Of a DNA stretch of 64,000 bases, positions 1-13,800 are shown in pieces. A program made the translations under genes and the position numbers. The DNA comes from Macquaria australasica (Eukaryota; Chordata; Actinopteri; Centrarchiformes; Percichthyidae): contig SEMN01000229.1 in assembly GCA_005408345.1 (NCBI GenBank), forward strand, positions 620,001 to 684,000, given 5' to 3'. Below the pieces are notes generated by a model. The model did no database searches. It saw only the letters and a program-made list of their open reading frames with translations, and was not told the origin of the DNA. Position 1 is the first letter of the stretch, and each line of letters starts with the position of its first letter.

Positions 1-860
1 ATAGTGTACATTTGTGAAAGATTTAATTCAATACTTGCGTCCAGACACATTTAATATTGTTGCCAAACATATTCCTGAAAGCTGAAACTCCATTTTAAAA
101 TACCTCTAACAGGTCAAACAACTAAAACTCCAATGTTAAACTGGTTGGTGCAAGTGATGGAAGGAGCAACATGTGGAAGTAGACCAAGCACACCCAAGGA
201 CTGGATGATGTTTCTCTTCTTATGGTATCCGAGCAACTATGAGTTTTAGACCAATTTGCCTCCACTTATTCAATCAATTAAGTAGCCCGACATCCACAAT
301 CTGCACAATTGGGGGGAAAAGATTTACAGAAAAGTTAAACTGAGGACCTAAATGTTGAGTTGTTTTCATTGTTTGCTATTTTAATTAAACAGACAGAAAA
401 AAATCAATAGACTGTTAGAGAGCTGGGGATAAAAGGCTGTTTTTAAATTAAATATAATTCTGCTGTTTCATGTAGCTTTTTTGAGGCATCCAATCAATAT
501 TGGAGAAGAGTGATGTCCTCTGAATGCAGAGAAAAGTTATAATTTATTTTTAACAATGTCGAGGCATCATTTTTCTTTCAGATATTGTCACAGCGTAAAC
601 ACGAGCTGACAAGGGTGGATCAGAAGAGAGAGAGACTATAATAATATCAGGTCACAGGTTTGATCCCCTAAAGGAACTAATGAGTACAAAAACAGCTCTT
701 GTTAAAGTGTCCGTGAGAAAGACACTGAGCTGTTGCAGTGCTCAGTCACGACTGCCAAATTAGAGACTAGATAAATTAGAGGCTCTCGAGATGGAAAAAA
801 AGAGACACATGAAGCTTCACTGTGAAGCTTTTCATTGTAAGGTAGTGAAATGTGCTTCTA
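1..860. other. Intergenic, no gene seen
   Basis: AT-rich sequence with stops in all frames and no recognisable repeat or gene. Confidence 0.6.
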
Positions 861-1170
861 GTCAATTCAGTTTTCAATTCAGTTTTATTTATATAGCGCC
901 ATATCATAACAAAGTTATCTCAGGGCACTTTTTCGAATAGAGCAGGTCTAGACCGACTCTTTATTTACAGAGACCCAACAGTTCCCACCATGAGCAAGCA
1001 CTATGCGACAGTGGCAAGGAAAACTCCCTTTTAACAACAGGTAGAAACCTCGAGCAGAACCAGGCTCAAGGTGGGCGGTCATCTGCCTCGACCGGTTGGG
1101 TTGAAGGGGGAAGGGGGGAGCGGGAGAGAGAGAGCAGGAGGAAAGAGAACATACAGCAGCTCAATACAGC
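861..1170 (+). repeat. Teleost interspersed repeat with 'tatatagcgcc' head
   Basis: AATTCAGTTTTATTTATATA followed by GCGCC, then CTCAGGGCACTTT, GGCAAGGAAAACTCCC and GAACCAGGCTCA. These are characteristic blocks of a short repeat common in percomorph genomes. Non-coding. Confidence 0.65.
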
Positions 1171-1569
1171 ATAGATATGGTAATGGCATTGATAGTCCTA
1201 ATCTGAACCTCCTTAGAGGGATCCTGAACCAAAATTTGTCTCATTTTGATGAGCTGTTCTCCATGACTTCAGATAATTTTACCAGTGTCTGCTGTAGTTT
1301 ATATTTAACATTTAATTTGGATAAATCCTTTATAAGCGTACTAAACAACTTATTTTAGTTGGGGAATTTGCAAAAAACAGATTTAAAAAAGAAGGGTCAA
1401 AATTGCTGCAGCAGAGGCTGTAATATCTTGACTTTTAGTCTCTAGTATGGGTCAGGCTCCAAAAACCCTGGAACTTACACTTCCCATAATGCAACTCAAT
1501 AGCATCTTTCGTAATACACATCTTTCAAAGTACACAGCCTCGGTGTGTAATGCAGATTTCTGCTACAAG

Positions 1570-2060
1570 ACTGAGTCTACAGCCATGCTAGCAGCTCTGT
1601 GAGGCTGCACGTAGGCAAATCTTAGTTTAGCCTGTTAGCATGCTAAGATTAGCTAATTAGCACAGAACATAAATTACAGCTGAGGTTGATGGGAATAGTT
1701 AGTTTTGCAGGTATTTCGGGAAAGTGTTGGGGAAATATAATTTTCAGTTTTGATCTGATGATGGTGCTAGGCGAAAAGTTGAGCGATCATCAAAATTATT
1801 ACAACTCATCCTGAGAGGAACATGAATGTATATTCCAAATGTCATCTTTAGTGAGATACTTCCCTCAAAACCAAAGGTCAGCCTCATGGTGGGGCTAGAG
1901 GAAAGGTCAAGGGATCACCAAAGACATTAAGGTTCAACCTCTGGGGACCAGGAATATCTGTACCAAAATTCATGGCAATCAATCAAATATTTGTTGAGAT
2001 ATTTCAGTCTGGACCAAAGTGGTGAACTGACCGACATTGCCATCCCTGGAGGCTTTCCCC
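1570..2060 (+). repeat. Interspersed repeat, 'GCTAGCATGCTAA' family, copy 1
   Basis: Shares CAGCCATGCTAGCAGC, TTAGCATGCTAA, AATTAGCAC...AAAT-ACAGCTGAGG and TGATGGGAATAG...TTTTGCAGG with 10.45-10.83 kb and, in the opposite orientation, 54.19-54.95 kb. Non-coding, diverged. Confidence 0.65.
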
Positions 2061-3782
2061 AAAAAATAAAAAAATTAGATGCAACAGAGGCCGAGATATC
2101 CTGCTTTTCCCATAATGCAACTCAATAGCGCCTTTTCATTAGACCCTCCCATTTGGTAAATGTCCATATATATTTCAAATTTCATGCCAACTTAACAATA
2201 ATTCATTTTCCAAGGCAGTGACAGACAACCTATTGTCACAAACCATGTTTCCATAAACATATTTTTATGCACATTCTGAAGTATCGCCTTAGAAAAGCTG
2301 TATGGAAATGGCAAAATTCAATAAAACTTCCTCAATTGCGCAAAAAAAAGTTTTTACGCTCACTTGAGGTGGTTTTCTGAGTAAGTAATGAGTAAAATCT
2401 TTCCACTTTAATTCAAGTTACAGTATGTGATATATTGAGCTATCTACTATATGCTGTTTAAAAGTCACTGAGTTGTTGGAAACGTTATCTTTATCATCTT
2501 TTCCCCACATTTAAATGCAGTGAAATAAATCAAAATGATCAGTTTATTAACTTCTCGGCCCACCACTCCTGGCAAACAGTAGTTCAATGAGGAAAGATCA
2601 ATTCCTCTATCCTCAATACAAAGATATACTGAGGATAGCAACAGAGAAAGACTTGATCGATGTGAAGCATCTTCATTAAGCATAGGTCCATATGAAGATA
2701 GGAGCTAGGACAGGATCCCCCCTGAGTCTGGTGGTGGTGGTGGAGTAGAACCAGCAGGAGGTTGATGGAAACTTTCAGTTGAGTCTCCCTGGACATCCTG
2801 GGAGTCAAGGTGGTGATGTGTAGGAAGTAGGTTGTAGGTATAAGACTAAGACAGAATGACTGACAGAATTGCAATGATATTTAAAGAACAGCGATTGGGG
2901 ACTCATCGGCTTGATGGATGAAGACGGAAAGATCATTGGTCGAGTATGGTGACGTCAGAATGTAGGGATTTTGACGCTGTGGGAAAGCGAAAGTGATGGA
3001 GAAAGAACAGCAGGAAATGGCAGACATTCACCCTTAGAGAAATAAAGGCAGAGGGTGAGGGAAGAGATCTTCCTTATTGAACTTTTGCCACACCTTCATT
3101 TAATTAAATACTACTGCATGTATTATTCACTGCTTTGCTTTTGCCGTTTAATAAAATAAAAAAAAAAGAGGCACAATACACTAAACAAAATGACTTCAGA
3201 GTTTAACATTAACCCCGATCATGGACATATCCAGCCTCCAAGCACAGTTTTTGAGACATTTATTCTTGCTGCAAGAGTTGTGTAGAATCTGAGTAGATCT
3301 GAATGGCTGGAATCAACCTCCTGTCTTATTAGAACTATTGTTTTTGAAATATAATCTCTTCAGTGCAGACACACCAAGCACAGAAATCTAATGGGGTGTT
3401 GGTGGACAGTGACAGAGCTTCACTGCTCTGAATGAATGGAATAAATGTTTTAAGAATTGTGGCAGCATCCACCAGGGTACACCAGAGGAGTCAGCAGTAT
3501 GACCTCAAGAGGGGAAAGGATGAGATAAAAAAGGAGAAGAAGAAAAGGAACAAGATTATATATATTTTATTGAACCCAGAGGCAAACTTGAGTGTCACTG
3601 TACACCAAACAAGTCCAAAGAACACACTAGTGCTAACTAAAGGCAACAGCAAAACAGCACTTGTGTGAAATGTAAAACCATCAAATTCCTCATCCTGACT
3701 GATGAAATGTGAAGGCTGGAGGTGATGCAGATGCCTCCACTGCAGTATGCCATCAGGCCCCCCCGAGGCATTAGTGAAGCAC

Positions 3783-3980
3783 GACTAGCGTATTCCTTTG
3801 CCAAGGCAGGTCTCAGGTAGCTGGCTGGCTACCGTTTGTCTCTCCCATCTCCTCAGTGCCCTCAGGGCCTCAGAGAGGTTCACTAGGCCCCTGGGCAGCG
3901 CTTGTAGTCCAGGCAGAAGGCACTATCCCAGGGCGTCCTCTCCATCCTCAGACACTTGCTCCTGGCTGGTAAAAACAGAG
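3783..3980 (-). pseudogene. Exon-like segment, unidentified, with in-frame stop
   Basis: The minus strand has a pyrimidine-rich acceptor (CTGTTTTTACCAG) followed by codons that read EQVSEDGEDALG, then TAG. The same frame continues open for 48 codons with a leucine/arginine-rich stretch (LVNLSEALRALRRWERQ) to a TAG near 3785. A second frame from the same acceptor reads MERTPWDSAFCLDYKRCPGA-stop. Minus-strand AATAAA lies about 210 bases further on (3568-3573). It could be the terminal exon of a minus-strand gene or a decayed exon. I do not recognise the product. Confidence 0.2.
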
Positions 3981-4295
3981 CCACACAGACACCTGATGAC
4001 AAAAAGATAGATGGATATGTCCATGGCTGGGTTTAATGTTAAACTCTAGTGTATTGTGCCTATTTTTTATTAATGCTACCTAATTTACTCTGTGTGCTAG
4101 TTCTGTTAACTCATAAAATGCTAAAAAAAACAAAAACAAAGTAGTGAATAATATGTGCAGTAGTAGTTAATTAAATAAACTGCAAAGAGAAATGTGCTTG
4201 GATCCTTTTTTTGCAGCACAATGTTTTTCTAGGCAACTTCACTGGAGTTGTTGGGGGTTCAGTGCTTTGCTCAAGGACCCTCAAGGTGAGCGGGG

Positions 4296-5083
4296 TGTAA
4301 CGACGAGCCGCCGTTACTAAGACGTCTAGCTAATAGTGTATATTATTACTAGAGTAAGAGGGTGATTGAGGTGTGAAGTGGTGATATTAAGACATGGTTA
4401 AGTACACACACACACGGTATTTTAATAAAGGTATTTATTGATTAATTGTTGGTAGGTTGCAGTGGTTTGAGCGGGAACGCTGGGCTGTTCCACCGTGTCG
4501 TTCGTCTGTGAACGAGCAAATAACGTGCGTTAGTATGACTCGATAGGAGCTAAATGTATTTTCATATGGAGGAATAGAAGGTACAATTTATGCTAGGCTA
4601 AAGTGGAACTGTAAATTGAAAGATGTATCAAGCACAACTTACCTCTGCCGGTTCTCAGTCTCCCATGGTGTTCGGGCAAAAGAATTCCCTGGGGACTCGC
4701 ACACCTTTTTATTAGTTCCGGGAGGATAACACCAGGTGGGAAGTGGGTAGAGGGGAGTTGGTGTGTATTGTTGGATGGTATTAGTATGTAAAAGATGTGT
4801 GTATTTATAGGGCTATTTTGGGTGTGTAATATTTATTAGCGTGTCTATATTTTGGGGGAAAGGGTTTATGTAAATATTGTATATGTATGTGTGTAGCAGT
4901 AATTTGGGAAATGGTATGTTCCAGCCAATTAGGGGGGAAGACACATATATAAGGCCTCAGTTTGTGGGTGATGGCTGGACTGGAAGGTGGTTTTGTTGTA
5001 CTGGTGCTATGTGAAATAAAATGTAAGTGCTGAAGTGCTACCTAACTCTATTTGCCTCCTTTGACCGCTCGGGCATGCTAACA
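4296..5083 (+). mobile_element. Probable solo LTR inserted in an older repeat
   Basis: Begins TGTAACG and ends GCTAACA, the TG...CA ends of an LTR. Flanks CGGGG and CAGGG look like a 5-bp target duplication with one difference. It has a TATA-like ATATATAAGG at about 4954 and AAATAAAATG at about 5018 in LTR order (U3, R, U5), so the plus orientation is likely. No internal retroviral genes lie next to it. Removing it rejoins a repeat that reads ...CTCAAGGTGAGC|GGGATAGAGTGAATCC.... Confidence 0.6.
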
Positions 5084-7050
<1,967 letters not shown>

Positions 7051-7464
7051 AATGAGGTCTCTTCTGACCGTGCAGAGGTCTGGCCTTCTGTGCTGCACTG
7101 GACTGGAATGACATTTACTTTAAGGCAGAGATCAAAACAGATCAATAGCTGTGACCAATAAAAGGAGTGAGAATTAACTATTTTTTACATAGAATGAATT
7201 CAGAAATTTTAAGGGCAGTCTGAGCTGCTCACAAAAGTTCCCCCACAATCACTTACTCTTCCACCTTCTTCAAAAACACACTGGCAACCAGCTAGCCAAA
7301 GTATTTTTAGAGACAAAAAGAGCAAAGAAGAGATCAGAGGAAACACATGCGATGTACAACGGCAGCATGTAGCCATTATGAAAGTTTTAACAAAGGGACA
7401 TTACGTACAGCTTTTTCTGTTTTCATTAACTTCAACAGCGTCCTTTTGTATGTTCCTGCTGTAG

Positions 7465-7526
7465 ATTTGTCCACGACCAACGTCACTGTGTCCGAAAGCA
7501 ATGGCAAATCCTGCAAGGAAGAGAGC
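7465..7526 (+). other. Exon-like segment, unidentified
   Basis: A 62-base stretch bounded by TTCCTGCTGTAG on the left and GTGAGT on the right, open in the frame reading LSTTNVTVSESNGKSCKEES, with an N-glycosylation-type NVT. No neighbouring exon could be joined to it, and the opposite strand is also open with a good acceptor, so chance is a real possibility. Confidence 0.15.
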
Positions 7527-8286
7527 GTGAGTATACACATTAATGGTTGTGGTGCATGGACCATGCTAATTCCATAAGCTGACGTTCCGGCATCAACCTG
7601 CCCTCTTCAGAGCTTTTAAGTGTAACATAATAGAGTCTAATTTAGCAACCATGTAGAAATGATCCAAACAGAACAAAGAAGAAATAAATAAATAAAATAA
7701 ACATATAAAAGAGCAAAATATACATATATTTATACAAACATACACATCTCCAGTAGAATGAGCACATTTCAGGCCATCACATGAGCTACCTAGGTTTGAC
7801 TGGAATGAGGCATATTTCCAACGCCCATCTAACCTGTACATGTTTTTTTTTTCAGTTATATCTCATTCTGCTCCATGCTCAGCAAAACCGCAGTGAGCAG
7901 CAAAATCGGATCATTAAATCATGATGCAACAGTTACCTACTGTCATTTAATGCAGAGAAAATCTCATTTGAATACTCACAATACAAGCCACAGGATTTGA
8001 TTTTGGATGACACATCCACATAGTCCAGATGATAATTGAACTAATGAGACTGGGATTAGTTGATGCAAACCAAACGCACTGTAACTAAACGCTTGCCAGG
8101 AGGCAATAAAAAAGTTCATATTAAAATCGCCTAGTTTAATACACTCCATCTCCATGAATACATCACTCCTAATACTAAGACATCTCTAAACGTTTATAAA
8201 AGTCTTGATTGTACCTTTATGATTACATATGACAAATAAACTTGATTGATTATAAGTCTTTGACGTGATGTTTCCATATTTAATGT

Positions 8287-8500
8287 GAACAAATTCATCT
8301 AGGCAAGTGCTTTAGCGTTAGCCCTAACCACCTTCCCGCAGTTAGAGCAGTAATTATCCTGGCTGACATCGATCCCGTATTTTACCTGCAAGTTGTTTGG
8401 ACCAGGACTCTGGTGAATGTCTCCCGAAAGCAGCAGGCAGATAGATCTGATGCCGCCAGCCAGCGTCAACTTGCTTCTTGCCTCTTGCCTTGAAGTGTGG
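8287..8500 (-). mobile_element. LINE ORF1 remnant with 2A-like motif and broken zinc finger
   Basis: The minus strand is open for about 60 codons: KLTLAGGIRSICLLLSGDIH, then QSPGP, then CSNCGKVVRAN and a TAG. A hydrophobic stretch followed by GDI-x3-PGP resembles the 2A-like ribosome-skipping motif at the N-terminus of some non-LTR retrotransposon ORF1 proteins, where it precedes a PHD-type finger starting CxxC. Only the first metal-ligand pair survives, and no reverse transcriptase is present nearby. Confidence 0.55.
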
Positions 8501-10450
8501 TGATCAAAACTTCATCACCATATCAAGGATGTTTCCCCTTAGCATTTGCTGTAACTCGACAGTCTTTGTCCAGAGACTCTTGGACAAAGGCACACTTACT
8601 AGGACACTGACCATGCCTGATGTAATCTGGCTGATGTAAAGTTCAACAAACACACTAACACTGCTGCCAGCCCTCCACAAACACCTGTCGCCACCTTGGA
8701 GGCTTTAGTGGGAGTTCGCTGCTCACCTCCCATGAGCCATGTGTGCTGAGGAGACACAGCAGGGGCTCCGTATGTCAGCCCACTCCTTCTCCACCCACAT
8801 TTACATCTAAGAGAAAGCTGCTGAATTATTAACTGTGCCATGCTACTGTAGATTACTTTAAAATAAGAGAAATGCATTGGATAATTCATATTTGCAGTGA
8901 TGCAGATCTCTTATTATTTCTTATTATCTTATATTGTGCACCATCTCTGTGAAATAATTGAATGAAACAGAGCTGTGGAATGAAATGGAGAATGTGGAAA
9001 GAAATTAAGTTTGGGAATATTTATAATTTAGATTTTACAAACTTTTTATAAGTTACAGTTTTGAGTGTGTGAGCAAGAAAATTAATGAGGTAAGAATGGA
9101 GAGAGTGAAAGAAGTGTAGAATAAATTGACATGGGGTAATGGAGGCTGATGGGGGTGAGGGTGGATAGAGGCAGATAAATGAAGTTGGGAGAATTAAAGG
9201 TGGAGATGGTTAAGGAAGAAGACAAGGAGAGATGATGATATTTAGAGTGACAGTAACTATGATGGTGGTTTGCAGGAGAAAAAAAAAGTTCTACATATGG
9301 TTGGGACAAACGTGAGAGGATCCTTGTGCCCAGCTAAACAAATTGCAAATTCATTTATTTTTAACCTTTAGAGCAGCATATTACCTTAGCCTACTGTACT
9401 CATTGATGGCAGTTTCCACCGGCTGAAGAAACCAGTAACAGCTTTATAGGCAGGACTTAAGAATGGGGATGTCATTACATAGCTAGCTAGCTACCCAGCT
9501 GCATCCATGAAAATTTGCAACAGAAAAATAGCCACAAAAATGGCAACAAATGTGGGTGAGAATGACGCAGCTGTACGGGTTTTTGTAAGTCGACTTAGAC
9601 AGAGGTAACAACATCATGAACACAATGTCAGGCCAAATCAGTACAACAAAATGCCAACTCAGTCTGATTATCAGGCTAATATTCCTGATTGTTTTTTTGG
9701 CTACTTGGGGGCAGAGGAATTCCAAAACAACCTGAAAAATATGGATGCCAACTTTGTCTGCATGCTGTTCAATCCTGGGTAGGTTATCAGAGCTTTTTTC
9801 TGTTTTGCAAAGATGGAGGGGTTGAGTTTGGTGATAATTCTCTGTTAGTTTGTCACTGCAACAACTCCTTTCACATTACACATAGTAATTTGATATGTTC
9901 TTCAGGGAGCAAACACCCTCTTTTACAGCATTTCTTGCAGCATTTCAGTGTAGTATCAGATCAATACTTAGACAATTTAAGTACCTTGCTCAAGGACACC
10001 TGAAAGTATGAGAGAGCAAAACCAACTACGTGTCTTTTGTGTTTGCACTGTGTTGTCTTTACTGTTCTGATTGATCTTTTGGGCTTAAAGCATACCAAGC
10101 TCTGAGAAAATCTCAAAGTCAAAAGGTTACGGTCTGTAATTAGTTGCTGGAGCTGAGTCAAAGACTTCAGTTTGTAATTGAGATATTTTCTAGCAAACGC
10201 ATCAATAATGTTAACTGAACTTTAATAGAGAGGCAAACAGCTGCCACCGCATACACAAAATGTTCATCTTTACAAGTCATTTAGTCTCTGATTCCATCTT
10301 TTTTTACTTGAAAGACATGATTCCACTTGTTCTTGATGCAGATCACTTACTGCAGGAATTTGTCTCTTACTAACATCTTGGCGGAAAGGCAGAGAAAAAG
10401 TGGATCTCACTCTACGAAATACGAAGAAAATGACACAAACAACACTAAAG

Positions 10451-10840
10451 GTCTACAGCCATGCTAGCAGCTAAATGCTAATGTCAGCATGCTAACATGC
10501 TCACAATGACAATGCTAACATGCTGATGTTTAGCATGCTCAGTATCTTAATTTTATGTGTTTGCATGCTAATGTTTGTTAATTAGCACTAATCACAAAGT
10601 ACAACTGAGGCTGATGGGAATGTGGTTTTGCAGGTTTTTGGTCATAAACCAAAGTATTGGACAAATTAAAACTTTGACCCAATGATAGCACGGAGGGATT
10701 ACCAAAGTGACTAAAATTCATCTTGAGGTAAACATTAATTTCTGTACCAAATTTCATAGAAATCCATTCAGCAGTTTTGAGACATTTCATTTAAAAAAAA
10801 ACATGTCAATGTCAACCTTGTGGCAGCACGAGAGGAAAGG
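10451..10840 (+). repeat. Interspersed repeat, 'GCTAGCATGCTAA' family, copy 2
   Basis: GTCTACAGCCATGCTAGCAG, repeated GCATGCTAACATGC blocks, GAGGCTGATGGGAATGTGG and TTGGTCATAAACCAAAGTAT match the other two copies in order. Non-coding. Confidence 0.7.
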
Positions 10841-13800
10841 TCAGGGAATTCTGTATCTTGACTATGATTGGTCATTGTTTTTATTTTTTTATTTAAGATT
10901 TTAAAAAGTCAGTTGATTCAGTAGACCTTTAAGGGACATATTTTGAATAGCTGTGGTCCTGGAAGGGAGCTGAAGATTAAATCTTAGAATCACAAATACA
11001 GAGCACTTGACATCTTGGAGAAAGAAGAGACAAACAAGAGATAGAACGTACAAGATTCAGAGCCGGATGGAGAGTCACATCTTGGCTGGCGTGTCTAGCT
11101 CTCTCTTGGCCCTTCTCTGTCTTTAGAGCTGGACAAGAGGAGGCAGACAGCAGGCTGGAGCAGAAATACAGAAGAGTGTGTGTGAGCAGCCGGCAGAGAG
11201 GATAACAGCTGAATCAGGGAGAAATGGGGCCAAAAGTGGGAGCTGCCCTCACCTAATGAAGCACCATAAATACAACAGACAACTTCCCTTTCTCTCTCTT
11301 TCTCCTTTATCTGTGACTCTCTCTCTTTCTCTGCCAACTCACACACACACACACACACATTTACAAAATTCTGTATTCAATAGCTGCCTTTACAGTTTCA
11401 TCTTTACTGGAGATAATACTATTCCATGGAAACATGCCAGACTGGTGCCTTTACGCTCAAACACACTGGCAAACACTAATGGCCCATGACTGGCTGCTTT
11501 CTCATACAGCTGCATTTGAATAAATCCTTACACAACAATGACACCTGCTGGGCAACTAAGACCTGAACTGTGTGTACTCGGTAGCAGACTATTTAGTTTG
11601 ACGCACACGATCAAGAGATCACACATGTGAGCTTAAAACTGTACTTGTTAATTAAGAGAAAAGAACAAGAACAACATGAGACCACATTAAGTCTTTATCA
11701 AGTATTATGTTAGGAGGATATACTAGATACACTCCAGTTAGACTGTTTTAGATGACAGCCAAAAGTTCTGAAAGGGAAAAAATATTGTAATCTTTATTTA
11801 TTACCAGGGTTATTTTGTGCTCTACTGATTCTGAATCATCCCATGATTTTTATCTCATCTTGTTTACTACTGCAGCTCCTGACTAATTAATCTCTTTGCC
11901 TAATTCAAAATGACTTAACCTCATTTAGAATGCTGGAGTATTAAATGGTTGCAAATCAAGAAACCGTGTAGCTCCCATGAAAGAACATTTCTTTTGACTT
12001 TTTTAGTATTAAGAGTGAAGACTGGCATTTTGGGAATCTGGACCACAAATAGTGGACCACATTTCTACCTTTTTATACACAGCAGACATAAACCCAGCCC
12101 AGGGGTCTAATGACAAAGATGTAGCTGTCGACTAGTCAAGCCAAGAGGTCTGAGCAGCATCAATTATTCAGTCCAACAAGCCACGTCTTTTAGGCTTATA
12201 AAGTATAAAACAAGGCTGTTGCCAAGTGTCTTATAATGAAGGAGAAGGTATAGAAATAAAGGCAAAATCATCACATGTACTGCATTTGTGTGAATGATAT
12301 ATATGAATATATTAAATCATTTCAAGCGGCACAGACTGAAAGAAAAATCAGGAATCAGGTTATTAACCTTTGCAGAGGCAAAAAGGAGGAGTCTATTTCC
12401 TGGAACCTCTGGGTTTTGGGTTCGTTTGGAAGCTGTTTATTTCGTGACAAAATTTTAAACTTTCCCTCAAAATCTAATCTCAGTGTGGAAAAGCTGCTAA
12501 AACAGGATTTAAACCATAATAGGCCACTAAGCAAAACCCAAACTAATGAAATTCATCTCAGGTTAGCAGCTTTCTATGTCTGGGTAACTCGATTTCACAA
12601 TAAATCTGCTTAAAGTGTACAGAGCTTAGGTGACTAAATGCTTCTCTGTTAAAGAACCAAGTGTCTGTCCTTTACTGTGTGAATGTGACTCCGACTGGCT
12701 TTTGTGCTGAGCAGCTCATTCCATCAGCCTTTATCTCTTTCACTGGCCATTCCTCATAAATCAGCAAATTTAGCTTTATTGACAGATGCAGCACATTGGG
12801 TTAACATTAAGGGAAATATTTCTCAGAAAAACAATTTGTTCTTTTTTTCAAAGAACAAATGAGAGGGTTCTTTGTATTGTCACTGATGCTACATGTTCAT
12901 GGAATTACACAATGGCATTTTACTGATTTTGAAGGGAGGATGCCTGACAAAGGTCCATGAAACGTTGTATTTTTAATAAACCCAAAGTACAGAAGGTCCA
13001 AACTGACCCAGGAAGTCAGCCTGTAACATCGTGGATATTGGACTCCAAGATGTTGCCCATTCATTCCAAAAAAGGTTGCTCACCCAACACACAAAAAGCT
13101 TTCTCTCTTCCTGGTTTGCTTCCACATTGTGCAGTCCACCAAACGTGCAGTTTCCCTGAAACTAGGAACCAGGCTACCTTAGACTAAGCTGATGTCAGAC
13201 AAAATAATACAAATACATCTTTAATAATACATCTTTCTGCTTTCAAAATGTATAATACAAATGGTAATGATAAACCGCTGGAGATGTTCTGTGTCTTGTA
13301 TAATGGCAAAGCATGGGAAAGCTTTTTGGGCTTGTAGTTCTACGGTTGACCACTGGGAAAAATTAGCGTTGACTCGCAGCACCATGTTGACCTCCATACT
13401 GTACATCCATAGAAACATCTAATGGACATTTACAACAGATAAATCCCTTTGCTGACGGTGTCGGGGCTAGGCTAAGCTAAACACGTCCTGGACCCAATCT
13501 CTCTACTGAACACAGAGATGAATTCGATATTGATCATCTAATATAACTCTCAGTAGTAGTAGTAGCAGTAGTAGTAGTAAGGTAGCACGTTTGTCAAAAA
13601 TGTCTGGTCTCCCTTTAAAGTTTCTTCTCATCTTATTTCTTATAGCCATATCATCTGACCTCATATCTACAACCATACTTTTTTACTGTCAGTGTTCTCC
13701 AATGTTCTTTTTTTCCAACTCATTCTCCATCTCATTGTCTCTCTTCGCCCACCCATGTTTTAAATCAATACACTATTCCTTCTGCCTGTTTTGTTGCCAG

